A DNA stretch of 27,663 nucleotides from a virus, in the IMG/VR virus record IMGVR_UViG_3300025941_000084, positions 1 through 27,663 of that record; one strand, 5' to 3'. Position numbers and translations under genes: made by a program. Below the pieces are notes generated by a model, which had not been told where the DNA came from, ran no database searches, and was given only the letters and a program-made list of their open reading frames with translations. Shown here piece by piece: positions 20,737-27,663 of this stretch. The first letter of the stretch is position 1. Each line of letters begins with the position of its first letter.

Positions 20737-20934
20737 ATGAGCACTTACCTGGTGCGGTTCGCCGCCGTGGTCGAGCGTCTGGTCGAGGTGCCGAACGACC
20801 TCAACTGGACCGAGGCATATCAGTTCACCCGCGATCAACTCGGGTGGTATCAGGTCGCGCACGCGCCTGCCGCGAAACTTATCATCGACACCACCAAGGT
20901 CGTCGATTTCCAGCGCCAGCCGCGGCTGCCGTGA
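20737..20934 (+). CDS. Hypothetical protein (65 aa)
   Basis: ATG 20737 overlaps the TGA of a 13-codon frame that itself overlaps the previous gene. The product includes STYLVRFAAVVERLVEVPNDLNWTEAYQF and KLIIDTTKVVDF. No domain recognised. Confidence 0.5.
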   Translation: MSTYLVRFAAVVERLVEVPNDLNWTEAYQFTRDQLGWYQVAHAPAAKLIIDTTKVVDFQRQPRLP

Positions 20935-21032
20935 GCGCGGGCATGGATGACCGTGCTCGGACCATCGCAGCGGTCGTCATCGGCGTGGCCCTCGGCGCCG
21001 CTATCCTCGGCTTCGTGCTGGCCGCTTGGTGA
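20931..21032 (+). CDS. Tiny membrane protein (33 aa)
   Basis: GTG 20931 overlaps the previous stop; ATG 20943 is an alternative start. A short charged start (MDDRART) leads into one hydrophobic helix (IAAVVIGVALGAAILGFVLAAW). A 26-codon frame (21029-21109) overlaps its end as GTGA. Role unknown. Confidence 0.5.
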   Translation: MSAGMDDRARTIAAVVIGVALGAAILGFVLAAW

Positions 21033-21098
21033 CCTGGGCGATCGCCATCGGCTGCTACCTGGCCAGACGCAGCGTAGGGGTCGGAAATCGGTCCTGCC

Positions 21099-21296
21099 GT
21101 GGCTGTTAGCCTGATGCGCCCCACCGGCACCGGATCACGCATCCCGCCCCGGCGCTTCGTCTGCACCACCTGCGGCCGCGTCCAGTTCATGGCCGTCACC
21201 CGCTTGCGGAACCGGCGCACCACGCTCTGCCGCACCTGCGCCAACCGTGCCTCCGGCGCCGCACGCCGCGGAGTCAGGGCGCGGTGGGTGGTCTGA
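21099..21296 (+). CDS. Small zinc-finger protein (65 aa), end of rightward early operon
   Basis: GTG 21099 or ATG 21114 may be the start; neither has a strong ribosome-binding site. Two Cys pairs, CTTC near 22-25 and CRTC near 44-47, with Arg-rich spacing (AVTRLRNRRTTL) suggest a zinc ribbon binding nucleic acid. The function is unknown. It is the last gene before the intergenic region that precedes the NusG-like gene. Confidence 0.5.
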   Translation: MAVSLMRPTGTGSRIPPRRFVCTTCGRVQFMAVTRLRNRRTTLCRTCANRASGAARRGVRARWVV

Positions 21297-21447
21297 ACGG
21301 CAAAGGGGCCGGCCTCAGTCCGACGCCCGGAACCAACGCAATCCATCGCCTCCCGTATCACGCCGATACGACGCAACGACCCTGCCGTTCGGCCTGGTCA
21401 CGGTGCAACGATCAGCCGTCGTGCCGTAACATGATAGGTCAGCACCG

Positions 21448-21492
21448 TTGACCCTTGACTTTAGGGACGATATGTGCCTATCGTGATAGCAC
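21448..21492 (+). promoter_or_regulatory. Putative promoter with operator-like dyad before the NusG-like gene
   Basis: TTGACC (21448) and TTGACT (21455) are two possible -35 elements, paired with TATGTG (21471, 17 bp) or TATCGT (21479, 18 bp). A dyad GTGCcTATC-GT-GATAGCAC at 21474-21492, with one extra base in the left arm, covers the start region. The rest of 21297-21546 holds a 6-bp hairpin (CGTATC/GATACG, 21354-21370) and no gene. Confidence 0.5.
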
Positions 21493-21546
21493 AACGACAG
21501 CGCGGACAGCCCTCGTCGGTCCCCGCATGTCGTGCGGATGCCATCC

Positions 21547-22047
21547 ATGACCCTCTGGTACTGCGCCTGGACCGAACCAGCCCGCGAGTGGCGCGCCTAC
21601 CACGAACTCACTGCCGCCGGCTTCAAAACCTATCTCCCGCTCCATCTCCACCACTTCGACACCAAGCGTGATCACCGCAGCGGATACCGCATCGAGGTCA
21701 TGTTCCCGCGCTATCTGTTCACCGCCCTCGATCTCGCCATCGACCAGTGGGGCGCCGTCGTGCGAACCCGAGGCGTCGCCGGACTGATCCGACACGCACT
21801 AGACCAACCAACCGCGTTGCCCCCCGGCGTCGTCGAGAACCTGATCGAGCGCACCAGCCCACGCGGCATCGTCGACGACCCAGGCGACAACGCCCCGCAC
21901 AGCGCGCTACACGCCGTCCAGCCGCCGGAGTGGCGCAACATCACCAGCCTGGGCAGCTCGGCGCGTGTGAGGCTCCTATGCCGGCTATTCGGGCCCGATG
22001 CCGCACAGCGCATTGTCTCGGAAGATGAGACGGCGCACGCGGCGTGA
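21547..22047 (+). CDS. NusG/RfaH-like transcription elongation factor (NGN domain)
   Basis: This is a 166-residue protein if ATG 21547 is used (ATG 21538 and GTG 21532 are alternatives; no clear ribosome-binding site). The N-terminal domain has the NGN pattern: LWYCAWTEPAREWRAYHELTAAGFKTYLPLHL, IEVMFPRYLFTAL, VVRTRGVAGLIRH, LPPGVVENLIERT. NusG-family NGN domains bind RNA polymerase and affect pausing and termination. A typical KOW domain is not seen in the last 60 residues. Its position just before the packaging genes suggests a phage-specific antiterminator for late genes. Confidence 0.75.
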   Translation: MTLWYCAWTEPAREWRAYHELTAAGFKTYLPLHLHHFDTKRDHRSGYRIEVMFPRYLFTALDLAIDQWGAVVRTRGVAGLIRHALDQPTALPPGVVENLIERTSPRGIVDDPGDNAPHSALHAVQPPEWRNITSLGSSARVRLLCRLFGPDAAQRIVSEDETAHAA

Positions 22048-22083
22048 GGCGTATCGCGGATTAAATATCGAGCTAGATCAATT

Positions 22084-22416
22084 ATGGGACAACGCGGCGG
22101 CAAGCGTGAAGGTGCTGGACGGCCGCCAGGCGCGCTGAACAAGATGAACAGCGACATCAAGGGCATGATCCTTGAAGCGCTGAACATGGCCGGCGGCGCC
22201 GACTACCTGATGCAGCAGTCGAAAGCCAACCCCTCCGCGTTTATGGTGCTGGTCGGCAAGGTGCTGCCGCTGCAGCTCACCGGCGCCAACGGCGGACCCG
22301 TCGAACTGATCGTCACCGGCGTGCGTCGCGCGATCGAGATCGACGGCGAGGCCGCAGCGGTGGACATCGGCACCGGGGTGCAGCGCGCAATCGAGGCCGG
22401 CGACGGCGACGATTGA
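22084..22416 (+). CDS. Small terminase subunit-like protein
   Basis: The product is 110 residues from ATG 22084 without a strong ribosome-binding site. The N-terminus GQRGGKREGAGRPPGALNK is the Gly/Lys/Arg-rich AT-hook-like start common in phage packaging proteins. The following helices (IKGMILEALNMAGGADYLMQQSKANPSAFMVLVGKVLPLQL) fit small terminase proteins that bind the packaging site. It lies upstream of the large terminase, with an HNH gene and a small zinc-finger gene between. Confidence 0.65.
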   Translation: MGQRGGKREGAGRPPGALNKMNSDIKGMILEALNMAGGADYLMQQSKANPSAFMVLVGKVLPLQLTGANGGPVELIVTGVRRAIEIDGEAAAVDIGTGVQRAIEAGDGDD

Positions 22417-22733
22417 TGGCGTGGGGCGACGCGTACTACACGCAGGACTGGTACAGGCTCCAGGATAGCGTGCTGGAGAATGCTAACGGGCGGTGTTCCG
22501 ATTGCGGCTGGCCCGCTATCGTTGCGCATCACAAAACCTACGCGGACGGTATCCTATGCCATCCGAAACATTTGGTCGCTCTGTGTAAGGGGTGCCACGA
22601 TGTTAGGCACGGCCGAAGCGTGATGCGGCGTGAGCCGTATGTGGATTTCATGGCGCGGCGTGGGTGGCGGCTGGTCGCAGAGCATGAGCGCTGGACGATG
22701 AAAGAACCAGGATATTGTTGGGTGAGGCGATAG
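22416..22733 (+). CDS. HNH nuclease beside the terminase genes
   Basis: ATG 22416 shares a base with the previous stop (TGATG). The 105 residues contain an HNH-type zinc core: RCSDCGWPAIVAHHKTYADGI, CHPKHLVALCKGCHDVRHG, with two Cys pairs and the HH pair of the active site. HNH proteins beside terminases can aid genome packaging and cleavage in cos phages (as with HK97 gp74); a mobile nuclease is the alternative. Confidence 0.75.
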   Translation: MAWGDAYYTQDWYRLQDSVLENANGRCSDCGWPAIVAHHKTYADGILCHPKHLVALCKGCHDVRHGRSVMRREPYVDFMARRGWRLVAEHERWTMKEPGYCWVRR

Positions 22734-22759
22734 CGTCCGCAAAGGCCGATTATCGGACG
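22734..22759. repeat. Inverted repeat after the HNH gene
   Basis: CGTCCG/CGGACG arms (22734-22739 and 22754-22759) begin immediately after the HNH stop. The inner part contains a second dyad, CCGAT-T-ATCGG (22746-22756). No T-run follows; a packaging (cos/pac) or regulatory role is possible. The rest of the gap to 22927 holds no supported gene. Confidence 0.5.
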
Positions 22760-22927
22760 TAATAACGGCCACTTACCGCGCCTTTGCCGCCGCTGCCTTA
22801 ATCCTCATTCGGTGTCCTGGTGGGGGCGCCGCATCCGATCCGCCGCTCGGGACTGCGGCGGGACATTCATCCCCAAACCTCCGCCGGGCGCGCTTGCAGG
22901 TGCGTCCGGCGCCTTTCGGAACACCGC

Positions 22928-23095
22928 ATGCAACCGATTGCTGAGCAATCCATGACCTGGACCTGCGCCAAGTGCGGCAAGCGGCCATGGAGCCACGCCG
23001 AGCACTGCGCGTGCGGCGCGGCGCGACCGGAGCCGCCGCCGGCCGCCGAGCCGACCGACATCGCACTCGCCGAGGTGATGCCCGATGGCGGCTAA
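22928..23095 (+). CDS. Small zinc-finger protein (55 aa) before the large terminase
   Basis: ATG 22928, or ATG 22952, starts a product with CAKCGKRPWSHAEHCACG, a compact Cys4-type zinc ribbon, then a Pro/Ala linker and an acidic tail (TDIALAEVMPDGG). Its stop lies eleven bases inside the large terminase gene. It may be a packaging accessory; function unknown. Confidence 0.55.
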   Translation: MQPIAEQSMTWTCAKCGKRPWSHAEHCACGAARPEPPPAAEPTDIALAEVMPDGG

Positions 23096-24410
23096 GCCCA
23101 CCAGGCGCATCGATCTCGGCTATCACGCGCGCCCGCAGTTCGCGCCGTTCCACGCGCGCCGCCAACGCTGGGCGTGCATCGTCGCGCATCGGCGTGCCGG
23201 CAAGTCGGTGGCGTGCGTGATGGATTTGATCGACGCGGCATTGCGCTGCAAGCAGCCGGATGGCCGGTTCAGCTTCCTGAGCCCCACGTATACACAGGCC
23301 AAAGATACCGTCTGGCAATATTTGAAACGCTTCACCGCCGAGATCCCAGGCGTCGAGCAGCGCGAGAGCGACCTGATGGTGAACTTCCCCAACGGGGCGC
23401 GCGTGCGTTTGTACGGCGCGGAGAACTACGATCGGCTGCGCGGCACCTACAGCGACGGCATGATCCTCGACGAGTACGCCGACATCAGCCCGCGCGCATG
23501 GCCGGAGGTGCTTCGCCCCACGCTTGCCGATCGCAAGGGGTGGGCGGTGTTCATCGGCACGCCGCGCGGGCGCAATGACTTCTGGCGCGTGCATGAGTTC
23601 GCCGAACAGCATCCCGACGAGTGGTTCTCGCTGGTGCTGCGCGCCGACGAGACCGGGCTGCTGTCACCGGCCGAACTTGAGGACATGCGCACACAGACCA
23701 CGCCCGAGCAGTTCGCCCAGGAGTTCCTGTGTTCATTCGATGCCGCGATCCTCGGCAGCTACTTCGGCCGTGAGCTGGCGGAGGCGGAGGAGGCGGGCCG
23801 CATCACCGATGTGCCATACGATCCGCTGCTGCCTGTCCACACTGCGTGGGATCTTGGCATCGGCGACAGCACGGCCATCTGGTTCTTCCAGGTCTCGCGC
23901 ATGGAACTGCGGATCATCGACCACTACGAGGCGTCGGGCCACGGCTTGCCGCACTATGCCGCGGCGCTGGAGGCGCGGGGTTATACCTACGGCACCGACT
24001 ACCTGCCGCATGACGGCGACGCGCGCCAGCTCGGCACCGGGCGCACCATCCGCGAGACGCTGGCCAGCCTGACCAACCGGCAGCCGCGCATCCTTGCGGC
24101 GCAGAACGTGATGGATCGCATCAACGCGGGCCGCGTGACGCTCGCCAGCGCCTGGTTCGACGGGGACAAGTGCCACGATGGCCTGGAGGCGTTGCGCGCC
24201 TACCGCGCCGACTACGACGAGAAGCGCAAGGCGTTCACCGACCGGCCGCGGCACGACTGGGCCTCACATACGGCCGATGCGTTCACCTACATGGCGCTGG
24301 CCTGGCGTGAGATGCAGCCGGCGAAGCCGCCGCCGCCGCCGCGCGATAGCTGGGCGCGGGCCTTCGAGCGGGCGAGTGCAGAGGATGTTATGGATTGGAG
24401 AATCGCTTGA
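23085..24410 (+). CDS. terL: Large terminase subunit
   Basis: This is a 441-residue protein from ATG 23085 with GAGGTG upstream. The ATPase domain shows a Walker A-type AHRRAGKS (34-41), SPTYTQAKDTVW, NYDRLRGTYSDG, and Walker B MILDEYAD (126-133) followed by the coupling motif FIGTPRGRNDFW. The nuclease domain has AWDLGIGDSTAIWF with Asp near 256 and HDWASHTADAFTYMALA with Asp near 398. It drives ATP-dependent packaging of DNA into the prohead and cuts the concatemer. The length is normal for the family. Confidence 0.95.
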   Translation: MAAKPTRRIDLGYHARPQFAPFHARRQRWACIVAHRRAGKSVACVMDLIDAALRCKQPDGRFSFLSPTYTQAKDTVWQYLKRFTAEIPGVEQRESDLMVNFPNGARVRLYGAENYDRLRGTYSDGMILDEYADISPRAWPEVLRPTLADRKGWAVFIGTPRGRNDFWRVHEFAEQHPDEWFSLVLRADETGLLSPAELEDMRTQTTPEQFAQEFLCSFDAAILGSYFGRELAEAEEAGRITDVPYDPLLPVHTAWDLGIGDSTAIWFFQVSRMELRIIDHYEASGHGLPHYAAALEARGYTYGTDYLPHDGDARQLGTGRTIRETLASLTNRQPRILAAQNVMDRINAGRVTLASAWFDGDKCHDGLEALRAYRADYDEKRKAFTDRPRHDWASHTADAFTYMALAWREMQPAKPPPPPRDSWARAFERASAEDVMDWRIA

Positions 24411-24640
24411 CCGACGAACAACCAGACTACACCACGATGAGCGGCGCGCAGTTCCGGCGTGCGGTCGGCGTTGACCCCGAGAAGTGGGCAATGGCGTTCA
24501 CTCAGAGCAAGAGTGAAGGCATTACTGACGCGGCTATATTGGAACGGCGCATGCAGGAAGTCCTGCCCTGGTTCCGTGATGCGATGACGGCCGCCGCCGC
24601 CGCCGCGCCGAGCCAGATCGCCGAGATGATGGACGAATGA
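24407..24640 (+). CDS. Hypothetical protein (77 aa)
   Basis: TTG 24407 has GGAG six bases upstream and overlaps the terminase stop as TTGA. The product contains MSGAQFRRAVGVDPEKWAMAFTQSKSEG and EVLPWFRDAMTAAAAAAPSQIAEMM. Similar short proteins follow terminase genes in other podoviruses of proteobacteria, as far as I recall; function unknown. Confidence 0.6.
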   Translation: MTDEQPDYTTMSGAQFRRAVGVDPEKWAMAFTQSKSEGITDAAILERRMQEVLPWFRDAMTAAAAAAPSQIAEMMDE

Positions 24641-24653
24641 GCGGCGCCTGCCT

Positions 24654-24890
24654 TTAGTGCGCGTTGTGCTTTTGGATTACCTGCTCCGCCTCTGCGGCAG
24701 CCTGCTGAAACGTTAGCCCGCGCATTGCGGCGTCGGCGAACACGCGCGCCGTCCCCGGCACAAGCCTGGGGAATCGCGCCATCGCTTGCAATGCAAGTCG
24801 CAACACGAGCTCGTCGTACGCATCCATAGCGTGCCCGCTGGCTTTCATCATGGCGCGCATTGCAGTCTCAAGGGTTTCCAGATCATCCAT
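24654..24890 (-). CDS. Minus-strand hypothetical protein (78 aa) divergent from portal
   Basis: ATG 24890 overlaps the portal start codon in CATG; AGGG lies about eight bases upstream. The product is a coherent helical protein (DDLETLETAMRAMMKASGHAMDAYDELVLRLALQAMARFPRLVPG, FADAAMRGLTFQQAAAEAEQVIQKH in outline). No family recognised. It is alone on the minus strand among packaging genes, so it would be separately expressed. Confidence 0.6.
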   Translation of the reverse strand: MDDLETLETAMRAMMKASGHAMDAYDELVLRLALQAMARFPRLVPGTARVFADAAMRGLTFQQAAAEAEQVIQKHNAH

Positions 24891-27456
24891 GTCCGCAACC
24901 CTAAACCAAGTCCTGACGCCTGCCGAGCCCGACGCGCCGGACGCGGACGAGTATGCCGACGACCAGGACGCGCTGCACGTCAAACTGGTGCGCTGGTTCG
25001 AGGAGGCGGAGAGATCGTCCTACGACGCGCGCGCGCTGTCGGAGCGTGACCGCGCCTACTTCGACGGCGAGCAGTGGACCAGCGCCGAACGGGAGGCATT
25101 GCGGCTGCGCGGCCAGCCACCGATCACCATCAACAAGATCGCCGACAAGATTCAGTTATTGTGCGGATTGGAGCGCAAGGCGCGCACCGATCCGAAAGCG
25201 TTTCCCCGCACACCGACCGAGGAGGATCGCGCCGAGGCGGCAACCCAGGCGCTGCGGTATATCGACGACGACAACAACTATCCGGTTATCCGCTCGGCGG
25301 TGTTCGCCAACATGCTGATCGAGGGCGTGGGCGCGGTCGAGGTGGGGCTTGAGGATGACGGCAAGGGCGGCGCCGACATCACGCTCGCGCACGTCTCGTG
25401 GGAGCGGCTGTGGTGGGACCCGCACTCGCGCGCCATCGACTTCGCCGATGCACGGTATCGCGGTCTCGTGGTGTGGATGGATCGCGACCAGTGCGAGGAG
25501 ATGTATCCCGACGCCGCGGCGGTGATCGGCGATGCGTTCAGCCCGACCGGCGGCAGCTACGACGATCGCCCGGCGCTCGCGGTGTGGAGCGACAACAGAC
25601 GCGAGCGGGTGCGGGTGGCGCAGTGCCATTGGACCGAAAAGGGCGAATGGTGGAGCGCGCACTACACCAAGGCCGGCATTCTTAGCGAGCCGCAGCGATC
25701 CAAATTCAAGGATCGGCGCGGACAGTCGGCGTGCTCGCTGTTGATGCAGAGCGCGTATATCAACGCCGACAACTGGCGCTACGGCGCGGTGCGCAACTGG
25801 ATTTCGCTGCAGGACGAGATCAACAAGCGGCGCAGCAAGGCGCTGCATCTGTTGAGCGTGCATCAGGTGGTGGCGGAGAAAGCCGCGGTCGATGATGTGG
25901 ATCACGCGCGGCGCCAGGTGGCGCGGCCGGACGGCTATATCGAGGTCACGCCCGGCATGAAGTTTGAGATCCTGCCCGGCGGTGACCTGGCTACCGGGCA
26001 GTTTCAGTTGCTCCAGCACGCAACGTCCGAGATGCAGTTGTCCGGGCCGAACGCGGCGATGTCGGGCACCGATCCGCGGGAGTTGAGCGGACGTGCGATC
26101 CTGGCGCAGCAGGCCGGCGGCGCGGTGCAGAACGAGCCGCTGGCGGACAGCCTGCGTATGTTCAGCCGGCGCGTTTATGAAATGGCGTGGATGGCGGCGC
26201 GCGAGCACTGGCGGGCCGGCAAGTGGGTGCGGGTGACCGACCAATTGAATGATACCAGGTGGGTCGGGATCAACCGCGCGATTACGTTGCAGGACGAACT
26301 CGCCGAGATGCCGGAGGAGAAGCGCGCTGCGGTGATGCAGCGCATGATGCCGCCATTGCAGCCGGGCGACCCGCGCTTGCAACAGGTGATCCGGGTCGAG
26401 AACGACATCACCGACTTGGACGTGGATATCAGCATCGAGGAAGGCAGCAACCTGCCGACGATGGAAGCCGAGAACTTCCAGACCTTGGTGCAACTCGCCG
26501 GCATGCAGCCGGGGCTGATACCGGGCGACGTGCTGATTGCCGCGTCGTCGCTGCGCAACAAGGAGGACCTGCTGTCGCGCATGAAGCAACACATGGAGGC
26601 GCAGCAGGCCAAGGAGCAGCAGCAGGCGCCGTTGCAGCAGGCGCACGCGGTTGCCACGGTGCAGGCGCTGCAGGCCAAGGGCGCGGCCGATGCGGCGCTC
26701 GCCAAGGAACGCAATATCAGCGCCGTGCATGGGTTGCACGACATGCACGCCGAGTTCAGCGCACCGCCGTATGGGCAGCCGTATCAGGCCCCGCCGGATG
26801 CGCCGAGCGCGCCGGGCACGGTCGGGCCGGCCTCGATGGTGCCGCATGCATCGGGTGGGTTGGTGACGCGGACGCTGCGCGATCAGGCGGCCGACTGGAG
26901 TTCCCCGCTGCACCACGAGCAATACACGGGATTTGATTCCCACCTGCCGCCAAATCAGTTGGGCTACGATCCGGCCTTGGTCGAACCGAACGCCCGCGAA
27001 TATCAGGGCGAAACCCGCGATAATTATTGGCGGGATGGAGCGACGCAGCCACCGCAGGGCGGATACAACTTCAATCCGCCGCACTACCTCGACAACCCAA
27101 CAATATCGCACGCCGCTGGCGGCCCGATCACGCCGATGAGCGGCGGCGATCCGTCCGGCCCCGACGACGGCTACATCACCGCGAAGGCGGGCGAATACGT
27201 GCTGAACCGCGGCGCGGTGGCACGCTACGGCCAGCCGCTGCTCGATGCGATCAATGCCGGCGAGATCGATCCCAAGGTGATGCAGATGGCGGCGGCGCAC
27301 GCGCTGGCCGATCTGCGCGCCAAGCACGCCAAGGCGGCGGTGGACGAGGCGAAGGCCGCGCACGAGCCGCACCGCGCGGTGAACACGATCGCGGCCACCC
27401 ACCAAATCCATCAGAACATCATGGCGCCGCCGGAGCCGAAGGGAACCAACGCATGA
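24889..27456 (+). CDS. Portal protein (P22-like family)
   Basis: This is an 855-residue protein from ATG 24889; the longer frame from 24850 lies over the opposing gene. It matches P22-type portals: WFEEAERSSYDARALSERDRAYFDG-QWT, RGQPPITINKIADKIQLLCGLERKARTD, YIDDDNNYPVIRSAVFANMLIEGVGAVEVG, WERLWWDPHSRAIDFADARY. A later part has RRSKALHLLSVHQVVAE, LSGRAILAQQ and a Gln-rich helical crown (about 565-620). After about 650 comes a Pro/Gly-rich extension ending in a GGPITPMSGG / GEYVLNRGAVARYGQPLLDAINAG module. The portal forms the dodecameric DNA gate at one capsid vertex. Confidence 0.9.
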   Translation: MSATLNQVLTPAEPDAPDADEYADDQDALHVKLVRWFEEAERSSYDARALSERDRAYFDGEQWTSAEREALRLRGQPPITINKIADKIQLLCGLERKARTDPKAFPRTPTEEDRAEAATQALRYIDDDNNYPVIRSAVFANMLIEGVGAVEVGLEDDGKGGADITLAHVSWERLWWDPHSRAIDFADARYRGLVVWMDRDQCEEMYPDAAAVIGDAFSPTGGSYDDRPALAVWSDNRRERVRVAQCHWTEKGEWWSAHYTKAGILSEPQRSKFKDRRGQSACSLLMQSAYINADNWRYGAVRNWISLQDEINKRRSKALHLLSVHQVVAEKAAVDDVDHARRQVARPDGYIEVTPGMKFEILPGGDLATGQFQLLQHATSEMQLSGPNAAMSGTDPRELSGRAILAQQAGGAVQNEPLADSLRMFSRRVYEMAWMAAREHWRAGKWVRVTDQLNDTRWVGINRAITLQDELAEMPEEKRAAVMQRMMPPLQPGDPRLQQVIRVENDITDLDVDISIEEGSNLPTMEAENFQTLVQLAGMQPGLIPGDVLIAASSLRNKEDLLSRMKQHMEAQQAKEQQQAPLQQAHAVATVQALQAKGAADAALAKERNISAVHGLHDMHAEFSAPPYGQPYQAPPDAPSAPGTVGPASMVPHASGGLVTRTLRDQAADWSSPLHHEQYTGFDSHLPPNQLGYDPALVEPNAREYQGETRDNYWRDGATQPPQGGYNFNPPHYLDNPTISHAAGGPITPMSGGDPSGPDDGYITAKAGEYVLNRGAVARYGQPLLDAINAGEIDPKVMQMAAAHALADLRAKHAKAAVDEAKAAHEPHRAVNTIAATHQIHQNIMAPPEPKGTNA

Positions 27457-27551
27457 AATGCAGTGCCTGCGGCGGCCCGCGCGAGGCCGGCAAGAAGTGC
27501 CCGAACTGCGGCGGGATGATCCGCAACCGTAGGACAGTAATACATGGCTGA
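27453..27551 (+). CDS. Tiny zinc-ribbon protein (32 aa)
   Basis: ATG 27453 overlaps the portal stop (ATGA), and its stop overlaps the next gene. The peptide MKCSACGG ... CPNCGGMIRNRR has two CxxC pairs and is a minimal zinc ribbon. The tight overlaps support expression. Confidence 0.55.
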   Translation: MKCSACGGPREAGKKCPNCGGMIRNRRTVIHG

Positions 27552-27663
27552 AAACGAAATCGCCGCGTTCCTCAAGCGGGACGCGGAACCCGAGGCCGTG
27601 CCGGTCGAGGCGCCGCAAGCCAAGCCGGAGCCGGAGCCGAAGGCCGACATCGCCGCCAAGCCG
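27544..27663 (+). CDS. Probable scaffold protein, N-terminal part (runs off window)
   Basis: ATG 27544 starts a frame open to the window end. The 40 visible residues, MAENEIAAFLKRDAEPEAVPVEAPQ followed by PEPEPKAD repeats, are acidic and Pro/Ala-rich, as in phage scaffold proteins, which usually follow the portal gene in P22-like genomes. Identification rests on position and composition. Confidence 0.5.
   Translation, partial: MAENEIAAFLKRDAEPEAVPVEAPQAKPEPEPKADIAAKP

Noticed and set aside
20699-20740. A 13-codon frame linking two genes by ATGA overlaps
   Set aside because: It is too short and of no recognisable sequence; chance is likely in start-rich GC DNA.
21029-21109. A 26-codon GTG frame overlapping the tiny membrane gene and the next zinc-finger gene
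   Set aside because: Supported only by a GTGA overlap; there is no ribosome-binding site and it ends inside the next gene in another frame.
22773-23612. Long minus-strand frame opposite the terminase
   Set aside because: It is a composition shadow of the terL coding region in GC-rich DNA, with no domain or start signal.
25156-27618. 820-codon minus-strand frame opposite the portal
   Set aside because: It is antisense to a clear P22-like portal, with Arg/His/Leu-rich shadow composition; no motif was found.

Overview
The window is part of a double-stranded DNA phage or prophage with a lambda/P22-like genome plan. The DNA is strongly GC-rich. A GcrA-family regulator, a family known from Alphaproteobacteria and their phages, points to an alphaproteobacterial host; this is an inference and the species cannot be named. 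The portal and the large proline/glycine-rich internal virion proteins suggest a short-tailed (podovirus-type) particle. No integrase, capsid, major tail, tRNA, CRISPR or IS transposase gene is visible.

Layout. (1) 1-4599, plus strand: the end of one ejection-type virion protein and two large ones, the first with a lysozyme-like domain. (2) 4596-4946, minus strand: two small genes set into the late region. (3) 5003-9922, plus: a GH26-like glycanase (likely depolymerase) and a lysis/envelope cluster of small membrane proteins, two lipoproteins, a holin candidate and a GH108 endolysin, interrupted by a minus-strand homing-type endonuclease at 8498-9124. (4) 9919-13584, minus: an 11-gene early leftward operon with a Gp157-like protein, a truncated RecT-associated protein, a Bet/RecT recombinase and a GcrA homologue. 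(5) 13585-14706: the immunity region. A CI-like repressor gene is flanked by two operators with identical half-sites, one at the leftward promoter and one inside the cro promoter, as in lambda oL/oR. (6) 14488-21296, plus: the rightward early operon, with Cro-like protein, DNA methyltransferase, HNH endonuclease, VRR-NUC nuclease, DnaA domain IV protein, GIY-YIG-like protein, a DUF1376-like replication protein and many small proteins. (7) 21448-27663, plus: a promoter region, a NusG/RfaH-like protein, small terminase, HNH, large terminase, portal and the start of a probable scaffold gene, with one minus-strand small gene beside the portal.

How it works together. CI would silence both early operons through shared 17-bp operators. 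When released, the left operon supplies recombination and host-control functions and the right operon supplies replication. The NusG-like protein lies at the junction with the packaging and morphogenesis genes and is the best candidate late regulator. The most interesting DNA signal is inside the DUF1376-like gene (19904-20075): GAAACG repeats in exact 12-bp register, then an A-rich tract, then a perfect GC hairpin. This is the same order of parts as lambda ori within gene O.

Genes are packed with ATGA, GTGA, TTGA and TGATG overlaps. Several genes under 60 codons are reported because their ribosome-binding sites and overlaps support them.
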